Positions 21,700-34,358 are shown, numbered from the stretch's first letter. The stretch: 64,000 nt of DNA from Isoetes taiwanensis (GCA_021234155.1 JAJEKV010000015.1:4969194-5033193); one strand, 5' to 3'. Notes: generated from the sequence alone by a model not told the origin. Made by a program: numbers and translations.

Positions 21700-22400
21700 T
21701 CCAAGGGCCTAAGCCCACTATACTCCGCGGGCTTCAATTGCTTTCTGCTTCAATGCTCGCTTCAAATGAATGATCCGAGCTCTTTTCCCAAAGAAATAAA
21801 AACCTCAAGCTTCGCAAATGTAAGCGAAAAGGAGAATAGAAGTCGGCAAGCTTCGTACAATATATAAAAACAGATAAGAATGAAGACGGTTTAGAGTCTT
21901 AATATTCACCGCTCCAATCGATGGCAATCGGGGAACAAAAAATATGGTGCTTGTGGCGATTCAAAACACCTAAGAAATCTTGCTCCCCGATTCCTCAGGT
22001 CCCTAAGCTATCGTAACGCTTAAAGTTCAAGAACCCAATATGACGCCCCTCCTTCTCTTCTCACATCACTTTGTTTCCTATATTCGATTCTCCTAGAGTC
22101 GGGCCACCCCACAATCAAGGAAAGCCGAGATAGAGAAAGCTGGGTCACGCCCACAATCGGGGGAAAGACTGAGACAGGGAAACAAAGGACAAAAGCCAAA
22201 AGAAAGCAAGAATTTGAAAATTTATGTCCCCGCATATGTGAATGCCGCATCGCTCAAGACAATTAACCAAGGCTTCTAGGCACAAATACCAATGCCATCT
22301 CATTTTAATAAAGAAGATATGTGAAATAAAACTAGCAATACATTTTGAATTGTTCTCTTTAGCAGGCTTGGCCCCTCCCCAAAAAAAAAAAAAAAAAAAA
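21700..22400. other. moderately GC-richer stretch, no gene; ends in 22-A tract
   Basis: Contains a near-duplicate on the minus strand (CGATTGTGGGCGTGACCCAG and TTGATTGTGGGGTGGCCCGA, about 22090-22165). A run of 22 As lies at 22381-22402. No coding support. Confidence 0.4.
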
Positions 22401-22970
22401 AACAACGTTTCCTAAAATTCTAGCCTCATTCCACCTAGCGTGACATGTCACCAAGGTAAAATATGGATGATGTGGAAATTTTGATGACTAGGATGATGAT
22501 CTCATCAATTTGCTATTGTGGCATGATGATGTGAGTGTTTCTACGGTGGCCAAATCCATCCTCGAAACCCATGTCAAATGTCAATGGTATTTTTTGGTAT
22601 TCCAGTGGTGATAGAACTGCACTAACCTGGTATCCATCAGTGATTTAATTACTATTGGGATTAAACAAACTCACTCCAAAAGGTTTTTGAGGACATACCA
22701 TAGTATTTAGTTGGCATAATGATTTGTGATAACTATCGATTCAATATACAATTTTGGTAGAATGAACAACAAGAAGTTGGTCTCAAGATGATGATATCTT
22801 GTTTTGAATGTTCAATCTTTAACTCACATTTTGTCATTTATCTCTACTTGTGGTATTGTATGTATATGCATAGATGTATCAAGACATTCAAGTTCCATAG
22901 GCCAATTTGGTTTCTTTGGACATAAAACAAATTCTATCTATAGTTGCAGGCTAACAATAACTATTCTATT

Positions 22971-23084
22971 ACCACCACCACCACCACCACCACCACCACC
23001 ATCCTCATCGTCATCATCGTCCTCTTTTGAATTCAATCCAATTTTCTTCTCAAATGCCACATCTTAAAAAAAAAAAAAAAAAAT
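22971..23084 (+). repeat. (CCA)n / (TCA/TCG)n microsatellite and poly(A) run
   Basis: About eleven CCA units at 22971-23002 are followed by TCC/TCA/TCG triplets to about 23019. An A run at 23067-23089 follows. The poly-Pro/poly-Ser reading across it is a by-product, not a gene. Confidence 0.9.
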
Positions 23085-23089
23085 AAAAA

Positions 23090-24460
23090 ATTGATCTAAC
23101 CATTACGATTATTATCTATCTATCATATGGATCATCACATATAATAACTTTAAAGTGAGTGGTAAGCATTAAGGGAATACTAATGGTCGATGTACATACT
23201 AATATGTTCCTTTTATGAAGATGCCAATATTTTGCTCACATTAAATCATCAATAGGTGCGTATATTGCATTTTTAGATATACCACAATTATCCTAATAGA
23301 AGAAGAAGAATGCCAGAGTTGTCTTTGCGAATTGTAAACTAGAAGAAGGGAATTGCCAAAGAAGAAGGATGCTCGATCACTACCAAAGTTGTCTTCGTGA
23401 ATTGCAAATTAAAATATGATATTTCCAACAAGATCAAACACATTATTGTAGTTGATAGGTTATGCCTATTTGATTTGTTTTCTAAAACACGTATAGAGGA
23501 GAATAAGATTTGTCCAATGACAATTGAAGTTCTAATGTTTTAAACAAGTGTTTGGGAAGGACATTTTCTTCAATGATTGATCACAAAGTGTTCTTGCTAT
23601 TTGAGCCAAAAATAAGTTTTTGAGCTTTTTGAATATTTGCAAGTTTGAGGGGTATAAGTGTAATTTTGGCCATATGACAAGTTTTAAAGGTTTGTGGATT
23701 TATAATGACGAAATATGCTAGGGTTGCATTTTGACAAACTCATTGTTTGTTTTAGATCTAATTAAACGGCCGGTGGGAAGGGTGTGGGATAGGCTATTTC
23801 AATATATTTTGGCATATTCATATAACATACCATTTAAGGGGGTTGGACATTCTCTTGACAAGTAGGCACAATAGCATTCTCAAGCATATTTTATAGAATA
23901 TACCATGCATTAGACAAATGACCCTTTGAATAAGTCATTGGGGTTTCGATATTTTAGTATACTTCAATATATTCTTCTATACTATTGCAATATACCATAA
24001 TATAAATCAAATGACCTCTACACAAGTGAACATAATGGCCTTCCAAACCCATTATCTATTAGCAGTTATTTCACATGTCAGGATGCATATCAAAGATTTG
24101 TGTGGAGTCATGGTTTAGCTGGTGAATTCCAGCTAAACCATTACGTATTTGTTTCCATAGTATTTTAGGGAACCTGCCGTTTGAACCAATGGTAACTTAA
24201 TGTCATTTCTCGGCACATTTGTATATGCCAATACATGTAATACCATATAGAAAGAAAGGGAAATGATCAATATAACATGTGCGCCTTAGGCCGGATTTCC
24301 CCTAATGGCAGTGGCAGTATTCATTTAAAATAGATGCCAATAGGAAATAACCACGTTAGATTTTGTCGTTCATCCCTCTTTCCCTTAGTTGTGTGGCTGC
24401 ATAATTGACATTATTTTTTGCCGTGAAATTTTCATATTGCCAAGTAGAATAAAAGTTCAA
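23090..24460. other. AT-rich non-coding sequence
   Basis: No gene. A short imperfect duplication (AAGAAG with GTTGTCTTTGCGAATTG / GTTGTCTTCGTGAATTG) lies at about 23300-23410. Confidence 0.5.
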
Positions 24461-24617
24461 CGACAATAGGAAGGAAGGAAGGAAGGAAGAAACTTTTAAT
24501 GTCCACGGAACCCAATCGGGTTATGGGACCATTAAAGATAAGATCGGACCAAGTCCCTAACTTAACACGGACCGGGCCCACAAAAACATAATCACCATGG
24601 CCCAGATTAAAAACCAC

Positions 24618-24872
24618 CTGGGAAAAAATTGTTGCCAGGATGACTACGCATCCAAAAATCCATGCTATTGCAAGAAGCAACAAGCATACCTCCAACATAC
24701 AGGACTTCACCCAACCCCTCCGAACCGTAACCTCTTCACAACTGTCTTTGGAAAATGACGCCCTAACGCCAATCGCCTGGCGTTTCGGGAAGGCGGCGCC
24801 GCTTCGCCGGTGGAAATCGCCGCTGGAGGTGCTCCTCCTCACTACCGCTCTTCCACCGATCCGGGCATGCTC
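24618..24872 (-). CDS. possible first exon of a membrane-protein gene (partial)
   Basis: Open frame on the minus strand in a locally GC-rich patch. It encodes a basic, Ser/Arg-rich N-terminus (RRSTSSGDFHRRSGAAFPKR), then RRGWVKSCMLEV running into one strong hydrophobic helix (CLLLLAIAWIFGCVVILATI). The frame then meets CAG/GTGG, a plausible donor at 24617. The layout suggests a single-pass (type II) membrane protein. There is no ATG at the start of the open frame; the first Met is just before the helix. No downstream exon is visible. It could be a real first exon with a distant second exon, or a relic. Confidence 0.35.
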
Positions 24873-25002
24873 TCAGCGCCCGCAGCACGCCTCGCGCTCA
24901 CAGCGCCATCCATCAATCGCATCCTCCTTAGCCCATCCTTCACTACGCCAGCAACCCCGAAGCACCCAGCGCCAGCGGCGCCCGAGCCAGCAAAGGCGCG
25001 GT

Positions 25003-25041
25003 GAAGGAAGGAAGGAAGGAAGGAAGGAAGGAAGGAAGGAA
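25003..25041 (+). repeat. (GGAA)n microsatellite
   Basis: Nine to ten GGAA units. A second, shorter GGAA run lies at about 24470-24488, so the GC-rich patch at 24.6-25.0 kb is bracketed by the same tetranucleotide. Confidence 0.9.
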
Positions 25042-25620
25042 TAGGAAGAACGCACAGCTAATAGTAACGAAATTTTAACCACCTTAAAATTTCGCTATTA
25101 TTCAACAAGTCTTTATACAACGAAGAATCCTGCTGAGTTGTAGCAGTGTTTTTGGGCGGCGCTCCCTTCTATTCTTTCCGCACAGTATCGGCTTCTACTT
25201 TACTTCTTCATCTCTATTTCGTGACTTTCCAGTTCAATATATTTTTAGGTAGAGTTCAACGTCTGTTTCATGCTTCTGTCGCGACAGAAGCCAGGGATGC
25301 AAACGCCATAGTCGTGGCCTATACAAGGGCGGACTGGCTCGAAACGTCAAAATCTTACGGTTTCAAAGAAGATTTGCCACAGGATATGAGATTGAAGACA
25401 TAAATCTGCAGCTACGAACCATTTTTCTTCTCATAGGCAACACTAGGTTACGGTTTAAATAGTGGACTAGGGCATGGACAACACTGGGCCATTCTTCCGA
25501 CAGCCATAGACAGGACTTCTTCTTACGGCAGCCATAGACAAATCTTCCTTCTTTTTGTATCAGGAATCCGGCTGCATCAAAGTTTGTCTGCTAAATTTTA
25601 AGGTGGATAAAATTTTGTTG

Positions 25621-25760
25621 GAGAATTTCACTCACCGTTGAAATTTCTCTAGGAAATTTTGAGCAGACTTGGCAGCACCATTCGCGGCTCCGCCGCTCGT
25701 GGCCCGCTCGGTCAGCTCAAAATTTCCTAGAGAAATTTCAAGATGAGTGAAATTTCTCCC
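25621..25760. repeat. foldback: 44-bp inverted repeat with GC-rich 50-nt loop
   Basis: Left arm 25621-25664 and right arm 25715-25760 are reverse complements with only a few mismatches (shared core AAATTTCTCTAGGAAATTTT). The loop between is GC-rich (CGGCTCCGCCGCTCG) while the arms are AT-rich. A transcript would fold into a long hairpin. It may be a tiny foldback transposon or a small-RNA precursor; no target-site duplication was identified. Confidence 0.8.
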
Positions 25761-26965
25761 TTTTTTGTGGTTGTCATATTGGGAGTCTTTAAAGTAGAAA
25801 ATGCCAGCAATTACAAAATTTCTTATGTTATCGCCTCAAAATTGTGAGGCCATCTTATTTTGAAACATGCCGTTAATGAAATTCTTCTAGGGTTTCGTAA
25901 CGTCGTTGTGGCCTCCTCCTTCAGATCAGAGCAAGCAAAAACGGATCCCTGCGGCGCCTCTACTAGCCATCAGAGAAAACAAAAATCGTCAGAGCTCCCT
26001 GCAGCGCCTTTAGAGTAATAAGCATTGAACGGAACCCTGGGGCGGGTTTTCATTGGCGCCTCCAGCCAAAGATGGGTTCCATTGCCTCTCCAGCCAGAGA
26101 TGAGTTATTTTGTTTCTCTATTCTTCATTGTTTTTCTGTTTCTTTCAGATGTCACAACTACAAAGAGGTTTGTTTCGCTTGCTCCTCCTTATTTTATTTT
26201 GTTCTTTTCTTTCGTTTCACAGCTCATTCTACTTCTTTCATTGAACCGAAATGAAATGACAGAAAGTAAATGGATTAAAATATCCATGTCCTGGAGTTGA
26301 GTTCCTGATTTATTTGTTTTGGGCGCAACACAAGTCTTGAGGAAAGGAAAAATGCTTGCCTGGTTGTCGAGATAAGGGAATAATATCAAGCTTGAGGTAT
26401 CATTCTGATCTTTCTCATATGTATTATTCTCTTCCACCTTTCCATGCTCGCATAACTCGTCTCATTGAAGGCTTAAAAATTTTTACTTTTAAATCAAGCT
26501 TTGATGCGTGAATATCTCCACCAAGAGGACTGTGCCAGAAGAAGGCCATCGACTGTATCAGAAGAAGGCCAGGGGAAAATTGCATGTTAGCCCATCCTGA
26601 AATGAATTAAATGCTTTATAGCCCTGGTTTTCAGCACTTTATTGCTTGCATTAAATCTGCACTGGTTGCAGAGCATCAATAGGTTATCAAGAACAATGCA
26701 TTGCAATGACAGATTATCCATTATACTGGATTGAATGTTCATTCGTGACTTGCATCTTATTCATGTTTGACAGCAAAAAGTAATTTTGTTTCGCTACTTG
26801 TTTGATGGCCTGTGCTTAATCGATATTTCATGAGCATATCATACCTTATGGACCTGTTTTGGGTTCGATTCCCAAAAGGTAGAGCTAAGAAAAATAATGA
26901 TTAAAACAACTGTTTCTGAGAGGGCAGTATATGAATAAATAGTAGAACAAAGAAAAACAAGAAAG

Positions 26966-27029
26966 AAACAAGGTGCTGCGCACGGAGGGTTGCCCTCCAT
27001 GGCCGGAGGGTGAAGTGGCTTAAATCATA
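26966..27029 (+). repeat. dispersed hairpin repeat H, copy 1
   Basis: 64 bp starting AAACAAGGTGCTGCGCACGG and ending GTGGCTTAAATCATA. It contains the perfect hairpin GGAGGGTTGCCCTCC. The same 64 bp occurs inverted at 39189-39252 with about three differences, so it is a conserved end or core of a dispersed element. Confidence 0.8.
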
Positions 27030-27393
27030 GTTCAAAGTCATATTTTGACAGTCAATTCAAAACCATAACCCCGAACATTTAGAAACGAAATCCTCTCTAG
27101 TCAACGAACTTTTGAGAAAATATTTAAAATTTAAGGGCATTTTGGGAATTTTAAAAATACGAAGGGCTTTTTGGGAATTAAGTCAAGGAAGGGAGCCCCT
27201 GAGAAATCGGTGCAACCACACGCATGTAATGGCTGTGGCAAGATCTTCTTTGGCTGTGAAAGTAGAGCCCTCACTTGTCGACATAGGAGCTGCATGAGTC
27301 TTCCGTTAAAATCGTCATGGAAACCCTAAAAACACAAAAAAAAAACAAATTTGATGGCCGCCAATGGACGGGCGCCGCGAATGGCGACCCTCC

Positions 27394-27536
27394 CCTATAT
27401 AGGCCACACGTTCTTTCTTCCTTTTTGACCAAATTATTGGCAATAATAGAGTTACACGTCCTAGTTATTACTTGTTATATATAGGCCATACGTTCTTTCT
27501 TCCTTTTTGAGTGACCAAATTATTGGCAATAATAGA
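27394..27536. repeat. tandem duplication, 83-bp period
   Basis: TATATAGGCCACACGTTC with TTCTTCCTTTTTGA and CCAAATTATTGGCAATAATA occurs at 27394-27449 and again at 27477-27536 with a 4-base insertion. Confidence 0.8.
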
Positions 27537-27539
27537 GCA

Positions 27540-29590
27540 CCCTCATCCAAACCAGGCATATATTACCAGGATATATAAAGATAACAGTGTTCACAGACAT
27601 TTAACTATGCCCATTATGGCCACAAAATACCTTTTGGCTTCTGCAACAAAATAAAGGACCAGCATGCTGTGCCAATCATAGTTTATTTTTCCCAAATGCC
27701 TTAGGCATAGTTTATTTTCCCCAAATGCCTTAGGTTCAAGACCTGGAGTAATTTTGCAACAGACATTTCGGGTTTATTGTTTCTCTCTAAGAACTTTCAT
27801 GAATAATCAAGATCCGAGCTGAGACAAACTTCTATACGACTTTGTTGTATTCTAAATAATTGAAGCTAAAAGACGAACTGTAGCTCTAGATGCCTAACGT
27901 ACTTGGAAAGGTACTTTGAAGAAAATGTCATAATGTAGAAATGGGTCAAGTTCCACTACAACCAGTAGCTAACAGAACATCTAGTAGCTAACAGAACATC
28001 TTTAGAGGAAGACACACCTTTCATTATGGTCATCGAGAAAAAAGGTCAACAATTATACAATAAGATGCTCTACCATAAATTAGTGGATACATGGCTGGCG
28101 AAAGATTACTTATGCGATATCAAGGAATAAAAATCCAACTAGGAACTCTCTCAAAATATGCCATAAATGATGCATGGGTTTCTTTGAACTAATTGGATGT
28201 AAATAATGCATGGGTTTCTTTGGACTGACCAGTCATGAAGCATTCGAGAAATGCCATGATGGGTGTTCAAAGAGCTATCAGATGCTAGGGCTTCCATAGT
28301 ATGTGCGACAATGAAGTTGAGCAGGTCTATTTAGCAAGAGATAGAATAAAGAGATATTTTATTTCGATCATCCATCGATCATAAGACAATGTACAATCCA
28401 ATGTACCTTCTTAGTTTTTAATTCCCTATTATCCAAGTCCGGTATGTTCTCGGTGCCTCATCTTCTTTCGGTAACTTCCCTCCTCTCATATCAAAAGAAG
28501 AACTATTAAAACAAATTGTAAGATTTCGAGCTATATGGCATATGAGTCCCTTGTGACAACCGGCCGCTTGTGTATGTGGAAGAACACTAGTATAGCCTCG
28601 GCTTGGAACCCTCCTTTATGCTCTCGACTCCGAAGAACAATATCGCTTGCAGCTTGTGCATGAACTCGATTCTAGTTAATGCTCCTCATAACGAGGATTT
28701 TGTCTCATCTCTTGAGGCATAGCAATGTTAAGAACCACGCACATATTGACAATGCTATTAGCATGGGATGTTTTAATGTGTTGAAGCAAGCTTTCCTATG
28801 TGGGCATGAGATGACACTACAGTTCAACAACTTAAAATATGTAAAACTAAGTGGAACATTCACGCTTTTGAGTTGAAGTTAATGAAAAGCAGATTGCCGC
28901 ATTGAGCAAAAACATGAAGTGTTGTGATTTGGGCATCTTGCGCGGAGGAAAAAAGTAGCCGCAAACGGACCTAGTACAATGGTTGCAATAATTCCACTAA
29001 TTCAGGGAGATAATTCCATCTCCGAAGAAGCTTCGCCATGATATTTTGACAGATCTTATAACCCCGGTCACAAAGTGTAAGAATAGCGATTGCAACCTTG
29101 TTTGCTTGACTCCTTTCGCATTTTGTGCAACAAGGTACCATTGGCATGAGAGGCGTAAGCTCATACCGGATGATGGTGTTAGATGATGTGAAAAAATACA
29201 GACCTATCTTTGGTTTTCGCGATAAGAAAGCCATCTTGGACCAACTACTAATGGCCACTTATAAGCATAGGATAAGTCAAGACATTAAAAGTGCTTTGGA
29301 CTATTCTTTGAAAAGGATTATCCGAAAATAAAAGTTCACTCATTTAAAGTAGCCACTCTAAGAAGTTAAAAATGGAACCAAATTGTAAAATACATTAAGA
29401 ATTACCCGAAAAGAAGAGCCACAACAACACGAGATTGGTAAGCTTTGCTTGGTGCTTACCGCCACATTGGACAAAACCTTTTATTCTAAAAAGGATGATA
29501 ATGTATATGTTGAGATTATGAAGCATCGTAGAAACAAAGAAAATCAACAAAAAAGTTATAAGCAACATACAAACATTAATTGCACTTACT
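27540..29590. other. no gene identified
   Basis: AT-rich. Short open frames at 28679-28876 (+) and 29125-29331 (+) read like possible protein (the second contains YRPIFGFRDKKAILDQLLMA), but I recognise no family and see no splice or promoter context. Confidence 0.35.
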
Positions 29591-30134
29591 AAACTGTCAT
29601 TTTTGGCAAACATTTATGAAGCATCAATTCTTTCAACCAGTAAATCTTAGATAGCTCTGAGAAAGGCACTTTCCCAAGGCAAAAGCAACCAAAAACCCCC
29701 TGACCCTTCTTGCCTGCCCGCCCTGTTCTATAAGACTGAGAATTTTGTGAATTTCTGCCACACATTTTGCAATATTTGTAGTAATGCAAAACAAAAGTAC
29801 CAAAAAGGTGCACAGCTCATTAGCCATTTATAGAGAAAAGTAAAACGGGTATATTATTATTAATGAATCTTGCTTAACCTGCAGCCCACATCAAATGAGA
29901 ACAAACAACCACGGACTCAAATAGAGTTTTCCACACATTTGCATGGGTGTCATCATCCTTGCCCACTTCAAAACAAGTTTTGCAATTCCATGGACCTGCA
30001 ACACATCCAATATTGTTAGCAAACCAGTGCTAAATGTCATGTCGAAGCTTGGAACAGATTTACCTCATCTGGGACTGTGGCTGAAAATAGAAGTGTGCCT
30101 GTGCCAGTTTTTTCCTTAGCCACAACGTCTGTTC
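29589..30134 (-). pseudogene. DEAD-box RNA helicase pseudogene, motifs Ia-II deleted
   Basis: Three exon remnants on the minus strand. Exon A (30134-30064, bounded by ACAG and GTAAAT) reads TDVVAKEKTGTGTLLFSATV then PDE: helicase motif I (AxTGTG) is joined directly to motif III (SAT), so the sequence carrying motif Ia, GG, Ib and the DEAD box is gone along with the motif I Lys. Exon B (29995-29879, bounded by GCAG and GTTAAG) begins VHGIAKLVLK and then frameshifts. Exon C (about 29790-29600) contains YRTGRAGKKGQGVF, a decayed motif VI (normally HRxGRxGR). The order and spacing match plant DEAD-box helicases of the RH25/26/31 type. It cannot encode an active helicase. Confidence 0.8.
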
Positions 30135-32030
30135 CTGTCAAAATGTTGAAGTCAGATATGAATTCAAACATAAGAAAACTGAAGAAAAGCATTTAAAGGC
30201 TTTGTATGTATATAAATGCCACTACTAAAATTCTGATGAATTTTCATGCCAGTAATTAAGCAGTAAATACTACCACTTCGAAGTGTTAATATTAATTTTA
30301 AATGACCAACCATAATGAGCACATTGTCATTGAAATTCAACGAAAATACCAACTTCTAATGCTCAATAGCAGAACTGACAGACCAGAAGGAAGCTCAAAA
30401 TGGAAGTTCTGTCCTGAGTCCTAAATCCTCGACCCATACATCGTGGTCATTATGCACTCTCATCCTTACGATAATATTCTCAACAATGGCAACAATCCAA
30501 AAAGGAGTGAAAATATATAAAGAACCATCATTCTGCTTAAACGAATGCAACTCGGGCAAACACAGATTTCCAAGGCAAAACCCAATGACGAGGAATGGGA
30601 ATCTCTAAGGCTGCTTCAAGATTTCTCTAGATTGCCCAAGATTCCACGTAGAATTTCATAGTTTCCTCTAGATTTCTTTAGATTCATTAAGGTTCCGTCA
30701 AAATTGCTTTAGGTTCTCAAAGGCATCCTCGATTCTTGAAGATCTTATGAGATTTACTTAGATTTGCTTAGATTCCCTTTTTACTTTTTTTGAGGTTCTC
30801 TTAGATTTTACTTTACTAGAAACTAATTTTATATGCTAGAACAATCTATGGAAAACCATGTGAATATCGGTCACTTACAGTTATAAAACCATGGCATGAT
30901 AATAAGAGAAACCATTGGATCTTTTTCAATATCAAGTTTGAACTTAACTTGCACGACGAAGTAAACAGTCTTCGCATCTATACCTCAAAGATCTTCTCAA
31001 GGTCACACGAAGTTTTATTTAACCAAATCAAGTTGAAATAGCTGCCAATGCTGCTTCTACTGACATTTTACATAATGCATTGCCGATGTTAAAATAGAAG
31101 TTACTGCAACTATAGACTATATTGATGCATTAACATTTCCTTTCAAAGGCATGAACAATGTGAGACAGCCAGTTTCTGATTTCAAGATGATCACGTAGAT
31201 TTACATTTTATCACTTTAACACTTTGCATAACAGTTACAATAGAGAGATAACAAAAGAGCTTTACGTGCAACCAAGCTACCAGCACAATAAGAGTTTAGC
31301 ACAATAAGAGTTTTGCAAGATGCCGCCCAAATAATGTCGTGCTCCCTAGAGGTATAACAAAAGCTAGGTGTTCACTGTATGTATGGCTCCACGAAAAATA
31401 GTAAAGTTAGCAAATAAAATGACATTATCACAAGGCTGAGCTTCTGGAAGCTCCTTTCTTTCTTTGTACAACTATATCTTTTCCTAATCTTTATACGAAA
31501 GGTAAACCATCAACATGCAAGAAATAACACAGTGTCAACCTGGACAGGTGAAAACAAAAATTCCGAGAATACCTCATAATTGGAATCAATTTGCTGCAAC
31601 AAGCAGCTGATTAGAATACTTAAGTATCTATTTTAACACTTTTATCCTTATTTTAGATTGCATAAGAATCTCACCACAAAAATGTGCTAACAGAGCAGTA
31701 AAGAAGAACTGAAGATCCTTGAACTTCAGCCATGTTCCCATTTTAGTCTTTATTAAATATTAAGGCAGTGTCGGGCCTCTATGTCCTGGAGAATAAAAGT
31801 AAAAGAGATAGGATTAATTATCAAGGATAGCCATGTGTGCTACTATTAAGAAAAACCTCATAATCAATGCACACATAAAGACTTTTTCTTTCTGCCATTT
31901 TTTCCCTCCTTTGGTTCACGATTTTGGTGAAGCACATTAGAACATATTCTAGGACCAACATTGCTTCTATGGTTATAGTATGATGCTGCAGACATCCATA
32001 GATAAGATTTAGAATGAACATGATACACAA
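30135..32030. other. no gene identified; short TAGATTT-rich repeats
   Basis: Between about 30610 and 30830 a loose 12-20-base motif (TTTAGATTC / CTTAGATTT / CTAGATTTC) recurs many times. Otherwise AT-rich with no supported coding sequence. Confidence 0.4.
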
Positions 32031-32032
32031 GA

Positions 32033-32200
32033 CTAGTGTGAAGTAATAATTTTAAAATGTACAACACTAGTTATGTAACTATCTCCAACTCAGATGTAAT
32101 TTATCATTTTAACGAGGCTAGTGTGAAGTAATAATTTTAAAATGTACAACACTAGTTGTGTAACTATCTCCAACTCAGACGTAATTTACCATTTTAATAA
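32033..32200. repeat. tandem duplication, 85-bp unit
   Basis: CTAGTGTGAAGTAATAATTT, AAAATGTACAACACTAGTT and CTATCTCCAACTCAG occur in both copies (from 32033 and from 32118) with about four differences. Confidence 0.9.
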
Positions 32201-32445
32201 AAATGTGAAGCACTAATACCAACATGAAAAAGGCGAAAGGAGGCGAGTTCATGAGAATCTGCTCTAAGGCTATTACGGCTGTGCATTCAAGGGCTGCGGC
32301 TGCCATCCTCTTATCAAACTAGGGGAGCATGGCATGCTTGGCTTCCATCTCTTGAATGAATAAAACCTGTTAATGGAATCGCTATATACTCTGTGATTTT
32401 CTTTAAAGCTTCAGGGCCAGAGCATGCTGAGCTAACTGAACTACA

Positions 32446-32852
32446 ATGCATGGATTTTTGCATGGGACAGTGACTATGGGTGCTACTTTTATTATAATAC
32501 TCTCACGCATGAGTCAACCTGAACTGCCAGATTGCATGAAGTTTTGTGATCAGCAGGTTTATTTGCCTGAAAGTTATTGCAATGCACATGGAGACCAACA
32601 AAAGCTTGAAAATGAAGGTAATACATCACCAGTGGAGAAGGAAATGCATTATCAGATGCATTGAATGTTGAAGAAAGCAACAGTGAGCTGCGTGATAATG
32701 AGCCTGTAAATATCGAGAATAGAAATGAAATGATAGAGAAACCATTTATACAGGAGGATGAGACTGTACAGGTTGTAGAAGGTATATTTTCGAATTGGAT
32801 AGGCCGTAACTCTCTAGCAGCAGTAAGATGTCTGATGCCTCAGACAATGTGA
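32446..32852 (+). pseudogene. coding-like fragment of unknown family, one frameshift
   Basis: Two overlapping plus frames make sense as one acidic, Asn/Glu-rich protein with a frameshift near 32640-32660: first QPELPDCMKFCDQQVYLPES, then SNSELRDNEPVNIENRNEM and EGIFSNWIGRNS. It has no domain I recognise. It could be a broken exon; confidence that it was ever translated is modest. Confidence 0.3.
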
Positions 32853-33033
32853 ATTTATGGTGCCACAGATTTAGTCAAGCCCTGAATTCCAGTAGAAGGC
32901 ATGCTTGGCTAAGGGCGCTGCTGTCTTGAAGATTGAGGTAAAGAAACAAAAAATACTAGGTTGTTAAGTTTGATGCAGCATATAATGGCTTGGAGAACTA
33001 GTATCTGCATATGCTAGCTGTAACAATGAATGG

Positions 33034-33287
33034 CCTATGCCCCAGCTCAGACGTTTCCCTTCTGTAATAACATCTTCTATTCTAAACCGTTGCTATACCA
33101 TCTTTCAAAGCATTTCAAAATACTATTCCTATCACTAGATTTTCGCTGGATTATTTCCCAGCCCAGAACTTTCCCTTCTGCAGTTACGTCTTTTACACGG
33201 ATCAGAGTATACTGCTGGTATGTAATCAGTGACGGAACCCAATCTAGTGATACAATTCCTATCACTAGATTTTCGCTGGCTTATTGT
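33034..33287. repeat. imperfect tandem duplication, about 127-bp unit
   Basis: Both copies start CCCAGC(T/C)CAGA and TTTCCCTTCTG and end ATTCCTATCACTAGATTTTC then GCTGG. The ends are well conserved; the middles differ. Confidence 0.7.
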
Positions 33288-34187
33288 TAGTTAAGATCCA
33301 TAGACAGCTTGCATACACCACTTTCGAATTACAAAATGCTGAAATGCACCTGCATACAAATCCATTGCTAACTACAAACACCGAAATTCCCTTTCAGGAC
33401 ATTGAACAAATATGGAATCCGTCATTAATTACCTCACAAATGGCAAATTCTTGGCGCAACAACTTCACGAATGGATCAGGCAAATCGAAAATGAGAACTG
33501 GCTTCACTCTCTCTTCAATCATCCACATCCTGCTCAAATTTGAACAATTGATGCTAGGCTAATGCTTTTGATAAAAAAAGGCAACTGGGCTCTTATGGGA
33601 CTCACCTCCTCATGGCTTCACTTCATTCGGTTCACCCATAAATCCTTTGTGAAACGCCTTAAGTGCAGACTGGCTCCAACTTATTTCCTGTCTAGAAAGA
33701 AACAGTGAGCAAAGTATCATTAGATTTAGGCGTATTATTTGATTATGCCCAGAGAACCGTCTACACAAGATTCAAGAACAAAAATGAGAATAAACACTCT
33801 TAACACTTGTTTTTAGGTTGCAAGAAAGAATATACAGAAAAAAAAGGAGAATTACCTGTGACCTGCCAACATATGTGCCATATTGCCATTTATAGTTGTC
33901 ATTTTAGAAGAGAAGTTCATAAACGGTTGCCAAAGCCAAGCGCAAAAGCAGAGTTCCTTCACCACGATAGCATGAATTAAAAAAGAGCTTACCATAGGTG
34001 CGTTTGCCAATCAGGGGTCCCATCGTATGGCTGCAAGCAGAAAAAGCAAGTAAAAATCTTCTGTACAGTGCTGAGAATATATGGATGCACAAATGACGTG
34101 ATCGACTTGCTAACCTCCCCCTTCAGATAGGCTTCAGATGGGAGATGGGAAGGCCAGATACTAAATCCCAGAGCAGGCCTCTCCGGT

Positions 34188-34358
34188 TAGCCAGTTTCAA
34201 TAGTGGCTGCCCAACAACGAAAACGACCGAGAGTTTACAGCCAATAACGGGTTTGGAGCAGTCATAGGTATATTCCAAGCATATACTAGCATATACCTAT
34301 AATATGCCACAAACCCACATAAACAAGGGTTTGCCCCCTTAGGGGCAACCCAAAAAAA
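34188..34358 (-). repeat. dispersed repeat family R, copy 1
   Basis: Read on the minus strand: TTTTTGGGTTGCCCC, then AGGGGGCAAACCC (hairpin), CTTGTTTATGTGGG, then a region with GGTATA palindromes, and GTAAACTCTCGGTCG. It is divergent in the palindrome, with extra copies of CATATA. Same family as 34963 and 38936, in opposite orientation. Confidence 0.75.
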
